Source: Rhodospirillaceae bacterium
GTDB taxonomy: Bacteria > Pseudomonadota > Alphaproteobacteria > Rhodospirillales > Rhodospirillaceae
DNA: 64,000 nt
Direction: 5' to 3'
Assembly (NCBI GenBank): GCA_029245025.1
Contig: JAQWQC010000001.1
Coordinates: forward strand, 62,001-126,000
Below, one piece after another: positions 17,503-26,324 of the stretch; positions within the stretch are counted from its first letter, which is position 1, and each line of letters starts with the position of its first letter. The translations under genes and the position numbers were made by a program. The notes below the pieces were generated by a model, which made no database searches, was not told the origin of the DNA, and saw only the letters and a program-made list of their open reading frames with translations.

Positions 17503-18410
17503 GCACTGACCTCTGGCCAGCTTTCGAACACGGTCCGTGTCGCATCCACGAAGTGCTTTACTGCGGCTCGTTGTGTTTCTGAATTCCTAATAATTAAACC
17601 CGATGACCGTTTGAATGGCGTTCCCTCCATTTTCAAGCGAACGATACGACCTTCTTGCACGTCTTTCTCCAACAGGTGCTCGGGTAGCAGGCTGGCATAT
17701 TCGCTCGATAGCACTAAAGAGCGGAGTAATGTGAGGCTATTTGTTTCTATTGCTGGACTAAGCAAAGATAGGTTCTCAGCAGCAAACAGGTCAGCCACAA
17801 GCACCGAAACATGCGTTTGCTTGACCAGGGCCAGATTGTGCTCTCGCAAGTCAGCCATCACAACAGTGTCCTTTTTGGCGAGTGCATGGCTGGCGCTTAC
17901 AACAAAATGCGAATGCACAGTTATCAGCGGTTCAAACGCCAGACCTTCATCGGCGATACCTGGGGGGAAATTGGAAACAAGCGCATCTACCTGTGCCGTC
18001 TTGAGATCGTGAATTAAGTTCTCGAAAAACCCTTCACTGATATCGACAGCTAAATCCGGCGCTGTCTCTGCTAGGCGAATGATAACGGCAGTCATCGGTT
18101 CCCCAGCAAACATAGCCGCCACTCCAATCTTGAGCGACCCTAACTGCCCTTTCGATGTAGCAGTTACGTCTGCGGCGGCACGGGCAGTTTCATTCAGAAT
18201 CATTTTTGCTTGTGAATAGAGCTGGTTGCCAGCGTCAGTCGGTGTCACTCCGCGTGGCTCACGGGTTAGCAACTCAGCCTGAAGACGTGCCTCAAGGTTT
18301 TTGATGCTCCGGGTCAAAGCGGGTTGAGTAAGATGGAGAATATGGGAGGCAGCGGACAGCGTGCCACTCTCGACCACAGCTACAAAATGGCGCAGTTGCT
18401 TCAATTCCAT
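17499..18410 (-). CDS. LysR-family transcriptional regulator
   Basis: Regulator of 303 residues from the ATG at 18410. The open frame runs back to 18548, but MELKQLRHFVAVVESGT is the canonical LysR N-terminus and a purine-rich ribosome site precedes it. Residues 1-60 are the winged helix-turn-helix (AASHILHLTQPALTRSIKNL). Residues 90-300 are the periplasmic-binding-like effector domain. It is the first gene of the minus-strand operon and faces the hydrolase at 18585 across a 174-bp gap. It could therefore control both directions, as LysR regulators often do. The inducer is unknown. Confidence 0.92.
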   Translation of the reverse strand: MELKQLRHFVAVVESGTLSAASHILHLTQPALTRSIKNLEARLQAELLTREPRGVTPTDAGNQLYSQAKMILNETARAAADVTATSKGQLGSLKIGVAAMFAGEPMTAVIIRLAETAPDLAVDISEGFFENLIHDLKTAQVDALVSNFPPGIADEGLAFEPLITVHSHFVVSASHALAKKDTVVMADLREHNLALVKQTHVSVLVADLFAAENLSLLSPAIETNSLTLLRSLVLSSEYASLLPEHLLEKDVQEGRIVRLKMEGTPFKRSSGLIIRNSETQRAAVKHFVDATRTVFESWPEVSA

Positions 18411-18415
18411 AGGAT

Positions 18416-18434
18416 TCCCCTGTTGACGAGGGGA
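18416..18434. promoter_or_regulatory. Inverted repeat overlapping the LysR ribosome-binding region
   Basis: TCCCCT-gttgacg-AGGGGA, 6-bp perfect arms around 7 bases. The dyad starts 5 bp upstream of the LysR ATG and includes its purine-rich ribosome site. It could be an operator or a small translational hairpin. The LysR gene and the divergent hydrolase share this 174-bp gap. Confidence 0.35.
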
Positions 18435-18584
18435 GTATGGCGGCTTCAACCCTATAATCACAAATGAATTAATGGGTTTAAGGTATAGAAAAATAGCATA
18501 GCTTAGTTTGTGCTTTGAATTGGTGATAAAGCCCGTCAAAAGGCACACTCCGAAGGCCTTCTATGAAGCTCGAAAGTAACCGCG

Positions 18585-19388
18585 ATGGATAAAATAGATA
18601 TCGGTGACGCCGAGTTAGCTGTCTGGCGCGAGGGTGCCGGGGATCCAGTTTTCTTGGTGTCGGGGCTTGGTGGCCGAGCTGCTTTTTGGTCTAAGTTGGT
18701 CAGCGCTTTGTCGAGTGAATTTGACGTGATTACCCATGATCATCGGGGCACCGGGGCTAGCACCAAGTCGACCATTACTTATTCTGTCCCTCAAATGGCA
18801 AATGACGTGCTCACGTTGATGGATAGGCTTGGCGTGGCGCAAGCCGCATTCGTTGGTCATTCTACTGGCGGAGCGATCGCGCAATATTTGGCCATACATC
18901 ATGCCGACCGTCTCACTAAGATTGTGTTGAGCGCGACTTGGGCTGGGCCTAGCCCTTATTTTCAGACTTTGTTCGAACTTCGAGCACAAATGTTACGGGA
19001 GGCGGGGCCCGAAGTTTATCTCGTTGATGGAATCCTCCGGGCTTATCCTCCTGATACGCTTTCTAAGAATCCTGATTTGCTATCTGGTACACGAGAAGAG
19101 CGCTTGGCAGCTTTTCCAGGTGATGAAATCGAACTCTCACGGGTAAACGCGGTTCTTGCCCATGATCTTCGCGATCAAATTTCTCAGATCGCGGTTCCCA
19201 CTCAGGTTATTTGTGCTGCCGACGACCAGATTACACCCGTTGGATTTTCTCATGAGCTGATCGAAAATATACCAAACGCGCAGAGAGTTATTCTGCCGCA
19301 TGGTGGGCACTTCATGCCGAGAGTGGCCACAGAAGAATACAATGCAGCAGTACTAACTTTTCTCTCTGGTTCAAATACGGAGTCCTAA
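18585..19388 (+). CDS. Alpha/beta hydrolase, RutD-like
   Basis: Cytoplasmic hydrolase of 267 residues. The nucleophile elbow is GHSTGG with Ser93, the acid Asp lies in AADDQITP near 213, and the catalytic His in LPHGGHFMP near 243. The oxyanion region SGLGG is at 26-30. It resembles 3-oxoadipate enol-lactonase and RutD-type enzymes, which open lactones or cleave small amides and C-C bonds. It is the first gene of a plus-strand run and is divergent from the LysR gene. The cupin starts 3 bp after its stop. Confidence 0.9.
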   Translation: MDKIDIGDAELAVWREGAGDPVFLVSGLGGRAAFWSKLVSALSSEFDVITHDHRGTGASTKSTITYSVPQMANDVLTLMDRLGVAQAAFVGHSTGGAIAQYLAIHHADRLTKIVLSATWAGPSPYFQTLFELRAQMLREAGPEVYLVDGILRAYPPDTLSKNPDLLSGTREERLAAFPGDEIELSRVNAVLAHDLRDQISQIAVPTQVICAADDQITPVGFSHELIENIPNAQRVILPHGGHFMPRVATEEYNAAVLTFLSGSNTES

Positions 19389-19391
19389 ATC

Positions 19392-19901
19392 ATGGCGACA
19401 GAGGTTGATGTCAAAGCCCCGTGGTGGGCAGTAATAGGTCCTGAAGAAGGAGAGTCTATATGGCAACCGGAACCATCTCAGGGTTATGTCACTGTTAACC
19501 TGACTCCCGAGAATACACCGTACGATGGGTTCTCCTCTGGCATTCAGGTCTTGCCCCCCGGATGCCACGTTCGTGAACATGGTCACTTGCAAAACCACGA
19601 GCTGATTTTCATCTACGAAGGTACTGGTCGCTGTGAAATCGAAGATGAGGTTTATGATATTGGGCCGGGATCGACCGTGATGTTCGGTCGACACGCTAAG
19701 CATTTGCTAGAAAATACCGGAGGCGTGGATATGAAATTGTTTTGGGTCTTTATGCCACCAGGATTAGAAGATTGGTTCCGGGCCATTGGCAAGGTCCGGA
19801 TACCGGGGGAGCCCATGCCGGACAAGTTTTCCAGGCCAGACGACGTAATGGACGTCATGAAGGCGATGAAATTTGTTCCACCAAGCGCCAGCGCTAAGTA
19901 A
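19392..19901 (+). CDS. Cupin-domain protein
   Basis: Single-domain cupin of 169 residues. The first cupin motif is visible as PPGCHVREHGHLQNHE near 55-72 with several candidate metal-binding His and a Glu. The second appears as DIGPGSTVMFGRHAKHLLEN near 90-110. Such proteins act as small metal-dependent dioxygenases, isomerases or binding proteins. It starts 3 bp after the hydrolase, so the two are co-translated and probably act on the same compound. The reaction cannot be named. Confidence 0.85.
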   Translation: MATEVDVKAPWWAVIGPEEGESIWQPEPSQGYVTVNLTPENTPYDGFSSGIQVLPPGCHVREHGHLQNHELIFIYEGTGRCEIEDEVYDIGPGSTVMFGRHAKHLLENTGGVDMKLFWVFMPPGLEDWFRAIGKVRIPGEPMPDKFSRPDDVMDVMKAMKFVPPSASAK

Positions 19902-20002
19902 AAATATACACGACTAAATTGGTACTGTGTTGTTCAATTTTTATTTGTCAGTTTTTTGTGCGATTAACGATGCGCTACCTATCTAAACAGGGGGCTAATT
20001 AG

Positions 20003-20581
20003 ATGTTGATATCCGAGGAGTACCGAAATCTCAATCGCGATTTGCATAGTGATATTCCGGAGTACGGAAAAAGTATCCGTACTATCGAATCTGGGTTCGA
20101 AATGGCGAACAAACTCATCGGTGTTACGAAGTCAGAAACAGTTTTAGATTATGGTTGTGGTAAGGGCAGGCTTGTTGAATCATTACAGGCGCGCTGGCCA
20201 TCGGTTGCTGTATCGGGGTATGACCCCGCTGTAGAAAGTTTCTCGGAGCAGCCAGCTGTAAGTGATGTCGTCGTTTCGTTCGATGTCATGGAACACATAG
20301 AGCCTGAATGCCTGACCAATGTCTTGGCCCACATAAAAGAACTGACACGTGTTGTTGCGCTTATTGAGATTGCGACAACTCCAGCTATGAAGACGTTGAG
20401 AGATGGTCGAAATGCCCACCTTATTGTTGAATCCCATGCTTACTGGAAGGATTTACTAGAGCGGCATTGGAGAATCGTTCTTGAAGAAGAACATAAAATG
20501 AAATCTATATTTGTGCTCCAACCACACTACGGCGTTCCTGAAACAAAGAGAATAACTGGTACCCACAAAGCGAGTTCGTAG
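20003..20581 (+). CDS. Small class I SAM methyltransferase-like protein
   Basis: Protein of 192 residues with a methyltransferase Rossmann core. Motif I is VLDYGCGKGRL near 48-58, the next strand ends SGYDP, and VVVSFDVMEHIEP near 89-101 is the motif around the active site. It is unrelated to the IHxQPGGY family in this window: it lacks their N-terminal domain and motif. A ribosome site (AGGGGG) lies before the ATG. The preceding 101-bp gap is AT-rich, so it may have its own promoter. The ornithine-cyclodeaminase-like gene follows after 24 bp. Substrate unknown. Confidence 0.75.
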   Translation: MLISEEYRNLNRDLHSDIPEYGKSIRTIESGFEMANKLIGVTKSETVLDYGCGKGRLVESLQARWPSVAVSGYDPAVESFSEQPAVSDVVVSFDVMEHIEPECLTNVLAHIKELTRVVALIEIATTPAMKTLRDGRNAHLIVESHAYWKDLLERHWRIVLEEEHKMKSIFVLQPHYGVPETKRITGTHKASS

Positions 20582-20605
20582 AGCCGCTCAAAATTAGGTC
20601 AAGTC

Positions 20606-21595
20606 ATGTTAATCCTTAACCGCGAGGCCGTTGTGGCCAGCCTCAGCCATGCAGAGTGCGTCGACCTAATGGAAGGCGCGATGCGGGCGGTGTCCAGTCG
20701 TGACGTTGTAATGCCTTTGCGGCAATTCATGGCTGTAACAGACACCCCGGGCAAGCTTGGCATGATGCCCGGGTATGTGGGTAAGACTGAAGATGCCGAG
20801 CCGTCTTTTGGAATAAAAGTTGTTAGTAAGTTTCCTCGCGAGCCTGGCAGCCCACATTCCAGTCATGTTGGTGCTGTTTTGATGTTTGAGACCGAGGATG
20901 GTTTGCCTATTGCACTGTTGGATGGCCGTGAACTTACAGCTATCCGGACGTCAGCGACGACGGCCATGGCCACCAGGGTTCTGGCGCGTCAGGACGCGAC
21001 GTCGCTTACGTTCATTGGGTGTGGTGAAGAAGCGCGTCATCACATTCAGGCAATATTGCCGGTACGCCCAATAACTAAAATAACGGTTTGGGGACGCAAT
21101 GCCGAGCGAGCGGATGAGTTTGCCTCGGAACAAACCCTTCCCCCTAATGTCAGCATTCATGTTGAGTCCGACATCGAAAAAGCGACGCGGGAGGCGGCAA
21201 TCCTTTGCACTGTCACTTCATCTAAGCATCCAATACTCAGGGGGGAGTGGTTGCAGCCGGGTGTGCACGTGAATTTGGTTGGCGCGGCCGTGCGCGCCTC
21301 AGCAGAAGCCGATATTGACGTTGTCAAACGCAGTCGATTTTATGTCGACTATCAGCCGTCGGCCATTGAGCAGGCTGGTGAATTGGTCAACGCTATTGAA
21401 GCTGGTGTCGTGAGCGAAGACCATGTTGTCGGTGAGATTGGTGCAGTTCTAAACGGAGACGCTCCAGGCAGACGCACAGATGACGAAATTACAGTATACA
21501 AGTCACTCGGCGTATCAGCGCAAGATCTCGCTGCCGGAATGGCAGCGGCAAAAAACGCTAAGTCGAAAAAAATCGGGGTTGCCGTTGACTGGTAA
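20606..21595 (+). CDS. Ornithine cyclodeaminase / mu-crystallin family protein
   Basis: NAD(P)-dependent enzyme of 329 residues, normal for the family. The N-terminal substrate domain contains FGIKVVSKFP and GLPIALLDGRELTAIRTSA near 70-118. The Rossmann domain follows (LTFIGCGEEARHHIQAILPV near 131-150), with WLQPGVHVNLVGA further on. Members include ornithine cyclodeaminase, alanine dehydrogenase of the archaeal type, ketimine reductases and opine-type dehydrogenases. It is followed by the PEP-mutase-like gene after 10 bp. It probably reduces an imine or deaminates an amino acid in this pathway, but the substrate is not defined. Confidence 0.88.
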   Translation: MLILNREAVVASLSHAECVDLMEGAMRAVSSRDVVMPLRQFMAVTDTPGKLGMMPGYVGKTEDAEPSFGIKVVSKFPREPGSPHSSHVGAVLMFETEDGLPIALLDGRELTAIRTSATTAMATRVLARQDATSLTFIGCGEEARHHIQAILPVRPITKITVWGRNAERADEFASEQTLPPNVSIHVESDIEKATREAAILCTVTSSKHPILRGEWLQPGVHVNLVGAAVRASAEADIDVVKRSRFYVDYQPSAIEQAGELVNAIEAGVVSEDHVVGEIGAVLNGDAPGRRTDDEITVYKSLGVSAQDLAAGMAAAKNAKSKKIGVAVDW

Positions 21596-21605
21596 GGAAA
21601 ATCAC

Positions 21606-22424
21606 ATGTTGTCTTTAAAACAGCGATTATCCGAGCCTGAGATCGTTCAAATGCCAGGCGTTTATGACGCTCTTACGGCGGCACTTGCGGAAAAAGCAGG
21701 TTTTGAAGCGGCATTTATATCGGGGTCTGCGGTCGCCTACAGCCAATTGGGTCGTCCCGATATTGGCTTAGTAACGATGACGGAAATGGCTAACGTAGTT
21801 GACCGTGTGCGCGACCGTGTCGGTATTCCGCTATTTGTCGATGCCGATTCAGGTTTCGGAAATAATTATAATGTAGAACGCGCCGTTCGTCTATTCGAGC
21901 GGTCCGGCGCATCAGGCATTCAGATTGAGGACCAGGTCAACACAAAGTCTGTGGCAGAGGTATCTAAAAGGCCATTGGTGCCAATTGACACGATGGTCGG
22001 CAAGCTAAAATCCGCATTAGATGCGCGCACCTCCGAAGAGACAATCATCAGTGCCCGGAGCGACGCTGTCTTTACAGAAGGTGTGGACGCTGCTTTGGAG
22101 CGCGCTAATGCTTATGCCGATAACGGGGTTGATATGGTTTTTGTCGAGGGTCTAACAGGGGCAGAAGACCGGCAACGCCTTTGTGATATGCTTGAGGGCC
22201 GAGTGACCCTTCTTTTCAACCTTCTCAAACCGGGGGCAGCTGGTGCTCCGTCACCGGCAGACCTGCAGGCCTTAGGGTATGACATTGTCTTGTTCCCGGC
22301 TGCGGTCATAGGCCCGTCAGCCAATGCAGCATGGCAGTCTTTGAATCGCCTCAAAGGCACGGATATTTCTACTGACCCAGTTCCCGTAACAGACCTCATA
22401 GATGCCGATGTCATGGCAAAATGA
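21606..22424 (+). CDS. Isocitrate lyase / PEP mutase superfamily protein
   Basis: Protein of 272 residues from the ATG at 21606. The frame opens at 21480, but that would overlap the previous gene by over 100 bp, and MLSLKQRLSEPEIVQMPGVYDAL is the family N-terminus. It keeps FVDADSGFG near 80-88, the Mg-binding acidic motif, and GIQIEDQV near 113. The isocitrate-lyase KKCGH motif is absent (the loop reads NTKSVAEVSKRPL), so it is neither isocitrate lyase nor methylisocitrate lyase. Related enzymes are PEP mutase, oxaloacetate decarboxylases and dimethylmalate-type lyases. A C-C lyase or decarboxylase acting on a 2-substituted dicarboxylate is the likeliest guess. Confidence 0.85.
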   Translation: MLSLKQRLSEPEIVQMPGVYDALTAALAEKAGFEAAFISGSAVAYSQLGRPDIGLVTMTEMANVVDRVRDRVGIPLFVDADSGFGNNYNVERAVRLFERSGASGIQIEDQVNTKSVAEVSKRPLVPIDTMVGKLKSALDARTSEETIISARSDAVFTEGVDAALERANAYADNGVDMVFVEGLTGAEDRQRLCDMLEGRVTLLFNLLKPGAAGAPSPADLQALGYDIVLFPAAVIGPSANAAWQSLNRLKGTDISTDPVPVTDLIDADVMAK

Positions 22425-22557
22425 GAATAATGTATAGGGTTAGCGTTTTGCTCGACCTCGAGATTGCATAGTCGAAGCTCTCTCCTGTCTTCCGATTCTG
22501 TGTATAGTGTGGTCAAAACGGCATTATCGCTGATGTCGCTCTGGATCGGAGAGCTCC

Positions 22558-24780
22558 ATGACAAAGATTTCCTCACCTGAAGATTTGATTTTCGGATCAC
22601 CCGAGAGGACGTCGAGACGGTCTGTCCTAAAAATGACAGGAGCCGCGAGTGGCGGTCTTGTGATTGGAATGGTCCTCAAAGAAAAGGGTCACGATACCCA
22701 GGCAGCGACCAGCGATGCTGAATTTGTGCCAAACGCATTTTTAGAAATCAATCCCAATGGGCGCATTCTTATTTACTCGAAGGCACCCGAAATCGGTCAG
22801 GGTATAAAAACCGCTTTCCCGATGATCGTTGCTGAAGAATTGGATGCCGCTTGGACCGATGTAGATGTCCAACAGGCGCCGATCAATCCTGATGTCTATG
22901 GCCGTCAAAGTGCTGGTGGCTCGTTCTCTATACTTGGCGCGTGGGATCAGTTGCGTCAGGCCGGTGCTGCGGCGCGGTCAGTGCTGGTGTCGGCGGCTGC
23001 GCAGCAGTGGAGTGTGGAGGCCGCATCTTGTTCTGCGGCGAATAGCCACGTTATTCATCCTGACGGTGAGAAGAAACTTACTTACGCGTCATTGGCATCA
23101 TCTGCTGCACGTTTACCTATCCCAGATGTAGAGAGCCTGACGCTAAAGGACCGTAAAGACTACGACCTAGTCGGAACATGGGTGGGCGGTGTTGAGAACG
23201 AACAACTCGTCACTGGTCAGCCACTTTTTGGCACGGATCAAGTGCTACCGGACATGGTGTATGCGACTTATCACAAGTGCCCTGCTTTTGGCGGCACCGT
23301 TGCGTCAGCCAATCTGGATCATGTGCGGTCTTTGGACGGAATTTTAGATGCCTTCGTGCTTGATGGGACGGGCAATACCAGTGAGATCATGTCTGGCGTT
23401 GCAATTGTTGCCACGTCTAATTGGGCGGCGATGCAGGCGAAATTTGCCCTCGAAGTCGAGTGGGACGAAACCAATGCCTCAAAGGACAGTTGGTTAGATG
23501 CTCTGGCACAGGCGCGTGCCCTAGCGGGTTCAAAGGGCAAGAAGATTATTGCCAAGGGCGATGTTGATGCAGCCATGGCTGCCGCCGAGACAACTGTTGA
23601 GGCATTCTACAGTTATCCATTTGTTGCGCATGCGCCCATGGAGCCACAGAACTGTACGGCCTGGCATCGTGGGGACGAGGTCGAAATTTGGGCGCCGACT
23701 CAAACTCCTGAAAGAGGTGTGTCCTCGGTTGCGTCGATATTTGGTCTTCCAAAGGAAAAAGTGACGCTGCATCAAATTCGGTCTGGCGGGGGTTTTGGTC
23801 GACGCCTGTACAACGATTTTGTTTGCGAAGCGGTAGCTATTTCTGAACGTGTCGGGGCTCCGGTTAAGTTGCAGTGGACCCGTGAAGACGACACACGGCA
23901 CGACATGTATCGTGCGGGCGGCTTCCATCATATGTCAGGGTCCGTTGACGCGGATGGAAAGTTGACCTCTCTTAGTGATCACAATGTTACGTTTACCACT
24001 GATGGCCAGAAAGCTGTGTCGGGCGGTAATCTCCGTGACAGTGAGTTTCCAGTCCCGCTCATTGAAAATGCCGAACTGACACAAACCCTCCTGCCATGGA
24101 AAACCCCATGCGGTGCTTGGAGGGCGCCAGGCTCCAACGTATTCGGATTTGTTTTCCAATCTTTCCTGCACGAGTTATCTGTCGCAGGGGGGAGGGATCA
24201 TGTTGAATTCTTGCTGGAACTGTTAGGTGAGCCGCGCTGGCTTGATCCTGGAAACTTACGTGCGCTGCATACGGGGCGCACGGCAGATGTAATTAAACTT
24301 GCAGCCGAAAAGGCTGGGTGGGGGGAATCTCTCCCCGACGGGCATCACCTGGGTATGGGGTTCTACTTCAGCCACGCCGGCCATATTGCTGAAGTTGCAG
24401 AAGTCAGTGTTGAAGGCGGTAATGTTCTTAAGATTCACAAGGTCACAGTCGCTGCGGATGTTGGACCCATTGTGAATATGAGTGGTGCAAAGAATCAGTG
24501 TGAAGGGTCGGTTATTGATGGAATCAGTACGATGCTTGGCCAGCAGCTGAGTATTGAAAATGGCCGGATCAAGGAAGGAAATTTTGATCAGTACCCTCTA
24601 CTGAAGATGGCTGATGCACCGCACGTAGATGTTCATTTCATCCAGTCGGATAATATCCCGACTGGTCTTGGCGAACCTGCTTTGCCGCCTGTGGGACCAG
24701 CCGTGTGCAATGCCATTTTTGCGGCGACCGGTCAGAGAATTCGCTCTCTGCCACTCAGCCTTGAAGGGTTCGTGGTTTAA
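22558..24780 (+). CDS. TAT-exported molybdopterin hydroxylase, large subunit (IorB-like)
   Basis: Protein of 740 residues, the typical length of the beta subunit of isoquinoline 1-oxidoreductase-type aldehyde/N-heterocycle dehydrogenases. It begins with a twin-arginine signal (TSRRSVLKMTGAA, residues 19-31). Molybdopterin-binding blocks are present: GQGIKTAFPMIVAEELDA near 80-97, the GGGFGRRLYNDF region near 411-422, PCGAWRAPGS near 520, and GLGEPALPPVGPA with the catalytic Glu706. The small [2Fe-2S] partner (IorA) is not next to it nor in the window. The enzyme would hydroxylate an aromatic heterocycle or aldehyde in the periplasm. A 133-bp gap precedes it. Its stop overlaps the convergent P2 gene by 4 bp. 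Confidence 0.9.
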   Translation: MTKISSPEDLIFGSPERTSRRSVLKMTGAASGGLVIGMVLKEKGHDTQAATSDAEFVPNAFLEINPNGRILIYSKAPEIGQGIKTAFPMIVAEELDAAWTDVDVQQAPINPDVYGRQSAGGSFSILGAWDQLRQAGAAARSVLVSAAAQQWSVEAASCSAANSHVIHPDGEKKLTYASLASSAARLPIPDVESLTLKDRKDYDLVGTWVGGVENEQLVTGQPLFGTDQVLPDMVYATYHKCPAFGGTVASANLDHVRSLDGILDAFVLDGTGNTSEIMSGVAIVATSNWAAMQAKFALEVEWDETNASKDSWLDALAQARALAGSKGKKIIAKGDVDAAMAAAETTVEAFYSYPFVAHAPMEPQNCTAWHRGDEVEIWAPTQTPERGVSSVASIFGLPKEKVTLHQIRSGGGFGRRLYNDFVCEAVAISERVGAPVKLQWTREDDTRHDMYRAGGFHHMSGSVDADGKLTSLSDHNVTFTTDGQKAVSGGNLRDSEFPVPLIENAELTQTLLPWKTPCGAWRAPGSNVFGFVFQSFLHELSVAGGRDHVEFLLELLGEPRWLDPGNLRALHTGRTADVIKLAAEKAGWGESLPDGHHLGMGFYFSHAGHIAEVAEVSVEGGNVLKIHKVTVAADVGPIVNMSGAKNQCEGSVIDGISTMLGQQLSIENGRIKEGNFDQYPLLKMADAPHVDVHFIQSDNIPTGLGEPALPPVGPAVCNAIFAATGQRIRSLPLSLEGFVV

Positions 24781-25118
24781 ATATCCTCGCCGGGCGCGTC
24801 ATCAGAAACAGCGCGTTCTGCTCGTTCTGTCTGCTGGAGTAGGAGGTAAAAGACTCGGTCGCTGATCTCTTCTCGCAGCGCGTCGCGTTGATTTGCGGCG
24901 TCTTCGTTGGGAGAAAAATTGTTTACATCGGATTGAGACAAGATGCCTTTTTGATCCAATAGCCGTTCGACCGCATCGAGGCGCTGGCGTGTCACGATGA
25001 GTTCGCTGAGCAATGAGACATTCATTGATAAGAGAACGTCATTTGCTTCATCCTCAAACATCATCGGTCTGGGGCCTTTAGCGACCCGCGGCAGCGTAAT
25101 TTTCTCTTCAGTGCTCAT
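24777..25118 (-). CDS. Small helical protein paired with a methyltransferase (P2)
   Basis: Protein of 113 residues, paralogous to P1 (14168) and P3 (62907). The shared core runs from VSLLSELIVTRQRLDAVERL (residues 34-53) through DQKGILSQSDVNNFSPNEDA to REEISDRVFYLLL. Residue R followed by LDAVE matches the R-x-x-x-[LM]-E pattern of the others, although the preceding Trp is Ile here. No signal peptide and no known domain are seen. It lies 9 bp downstream of its methyltransferase, the reverse of the order in the other two pairs. Function unknown. Confidence 0.78.
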   Translation of the reverse strand: MSTEEKITLPRVAKGPRPMMFEDEANDVLLSMNVSLLSELIVTRQRLDAVERLLDQKGILSQSDVNNFSPNEDAANQRDALREEISDRVFYLLLQQTERAERAVSDDAPGEDI

Positions 25119-25127
25119 CTCTGGGTC

Positions 25128-26309
25128 CTAATCTTTTATGCCGATTATAAAGGCCATGCCTAAGGGGGATCCGGCTGGCGCACCGTAACCAACGGACCGA
25201 GAGTTTTCGATCGCTGAATCGATTTTTGCCTGGTCCCGACCACCTTTGACCTGGGAGAAATCGCGAATGACGTTGTCAGGTAGAAACCCAGCTTCAGTCG
25301 CAATTTGTTTGAGGTCTAGCGTTCGGTACTTTGTCCAGAACGGTTCATTATTGTAGTAGGTCTCATTTGTGTAGATGAATTGACGGTAGGGGTCGACTTC
25401 ATCCAATTGAGGGAGGTCAGCATGAATCATTACGCCACCAGGTTTGAGTAAGCGATGGCATTCTTTAATGATCGCGGGCCATGCTTTGGTGGACGTTTCA
25501 TGGGCCAAAATATTTGAGACAACGAGGTCAAAACTGCTGTCGTCATATTTAGTATGCTCGGCCGACTGCTGCGAGAAGTGTATAGTTAGACCCAAGGCTT
25601 CGGCCCGGGCGTGGCCATACCGCAGGAGTGGAGCGCCCACGTCAATCGCGTGGACATCAGCATCGGGCCAGCGTTTGACATAGGCCGCCGTGCTGTGGCC
25701 GATTGTGCACCCCATGTCGAGAATCCGCGACGGATTTAGGTCAGGAAACACAGCATCGAGATAACCTGCAATGGTACGACCAGCCATATCGGTCATGCCG
25801 CTGCCGCCAGAATTGTAGATGTGAATGGCCCGGTCGTAGATAGCGCCGGCGGCAATATCACCTTCCCGGTGGTCAGACGTATACCCACCTGGCTGACAGT
25901 GAATATCGACAGCGGTGATGTACCGAGGCAATTCTAAATTCGGATCAAGTTCAAGAGTTCCTAGATTGCGATCCATCTCTTTAGATTTTTCGACAAGATC
26001 GGGTAACTGATGTTCGACAGGAGGAATTAGAGATTCAAACATCAGCTCCTGAACCACACGATGAAATCCCATTTGGAACTTCATGTAGTTACTTTTAAGC
26101 ATCTCCGTCCGAATTTGTCGGTAATCGTCTAAGGGTTTGCCGGTTTGTTTTTCGTATTCTGGTTTTATCTCGCGATAAAACATTTCTCGGCTACCGGCGG
26201 CAAATTTCCGTAGTAACGATTGACGCAGGGTGCGGACATTGTTTTGCCGTTCCGCCTCGTCGTGGCTGCGGTTGGTCATCATCGCATGTTCGTGTTGGGC
26301 TTCAGCCAT
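25128..26309 (-). CDS. SAM-dependent methyltransferase of the IHxQPGGY family (M2)
   Basis: Protein of 393 residues, second member of the four-copy family. The N-terminal helical domain contains QELMFESLIPPV at 87-98, the linker GTLELDPNLELPRY at 117-130, and IHCQPGGY at 136-143. The methyltransferase domain has ILDMGCTIGH at 196-205, HAIDVGAPLLRYGHARAEA and FDLVVSNILAHE, ending with the RLLKPGGVMIH strand. It is co-transcribed with P2, 9 bp downstream. A 63-codon frame that resembles the end of a P protein lies 15 bp upstream. Methyl acceptor unknown. Confidence 0.88.
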   Translation of the reverse strand: MAEAQHEHAMMTNRSHDEAERQNNVRTLRQSLLRKFAAGSREMFYREIKPEYEKQTGKPLDDYRQIRTEMLKSNYMKFQMGFHRVVQELMFESLIPPVEHQLPDLVEKSKEMDRNLGTLELDPNLELPRYITAVDIHCQPGGYTSDHREGDIAAGAIYDRAIHIYNSGGSGMTDMAGRTIAGYLDAVFPDLNPSRILDMGCTIGHSTAAYVKRWPDADVHAIDVGAPLLRYGHARAEALGLTIHFSQQSAEHTKYDDSSFDLVVSNILAHETSTKAWPAIIKECHRLLKPGGVMIHADLPQLDEVDPYRQFIYTNETYYNNEPFWTKYRTLDLKQIATEAGFLPDNVIRDFSQVKGGRDQAKIDSAIENSRSVGYGAPAGSPLGMAFIIGIKD

Positions 26310-26324
26310 GGGTTTACCTAGGGG

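Noticed and set aside
18567-18582. GCTCGAA half-site before the hydrolase at 18585
   Set aside because: The right half (GAGC) is missing, so it does not fit the dyad.
22538-22552. Near match GCTC-N7-GAGA to the IclR dyad before the molybdopterin gene
   Set aside because: One arm base differs and the right arm is the ribosome-binding region, so the likeness is probably incidental.
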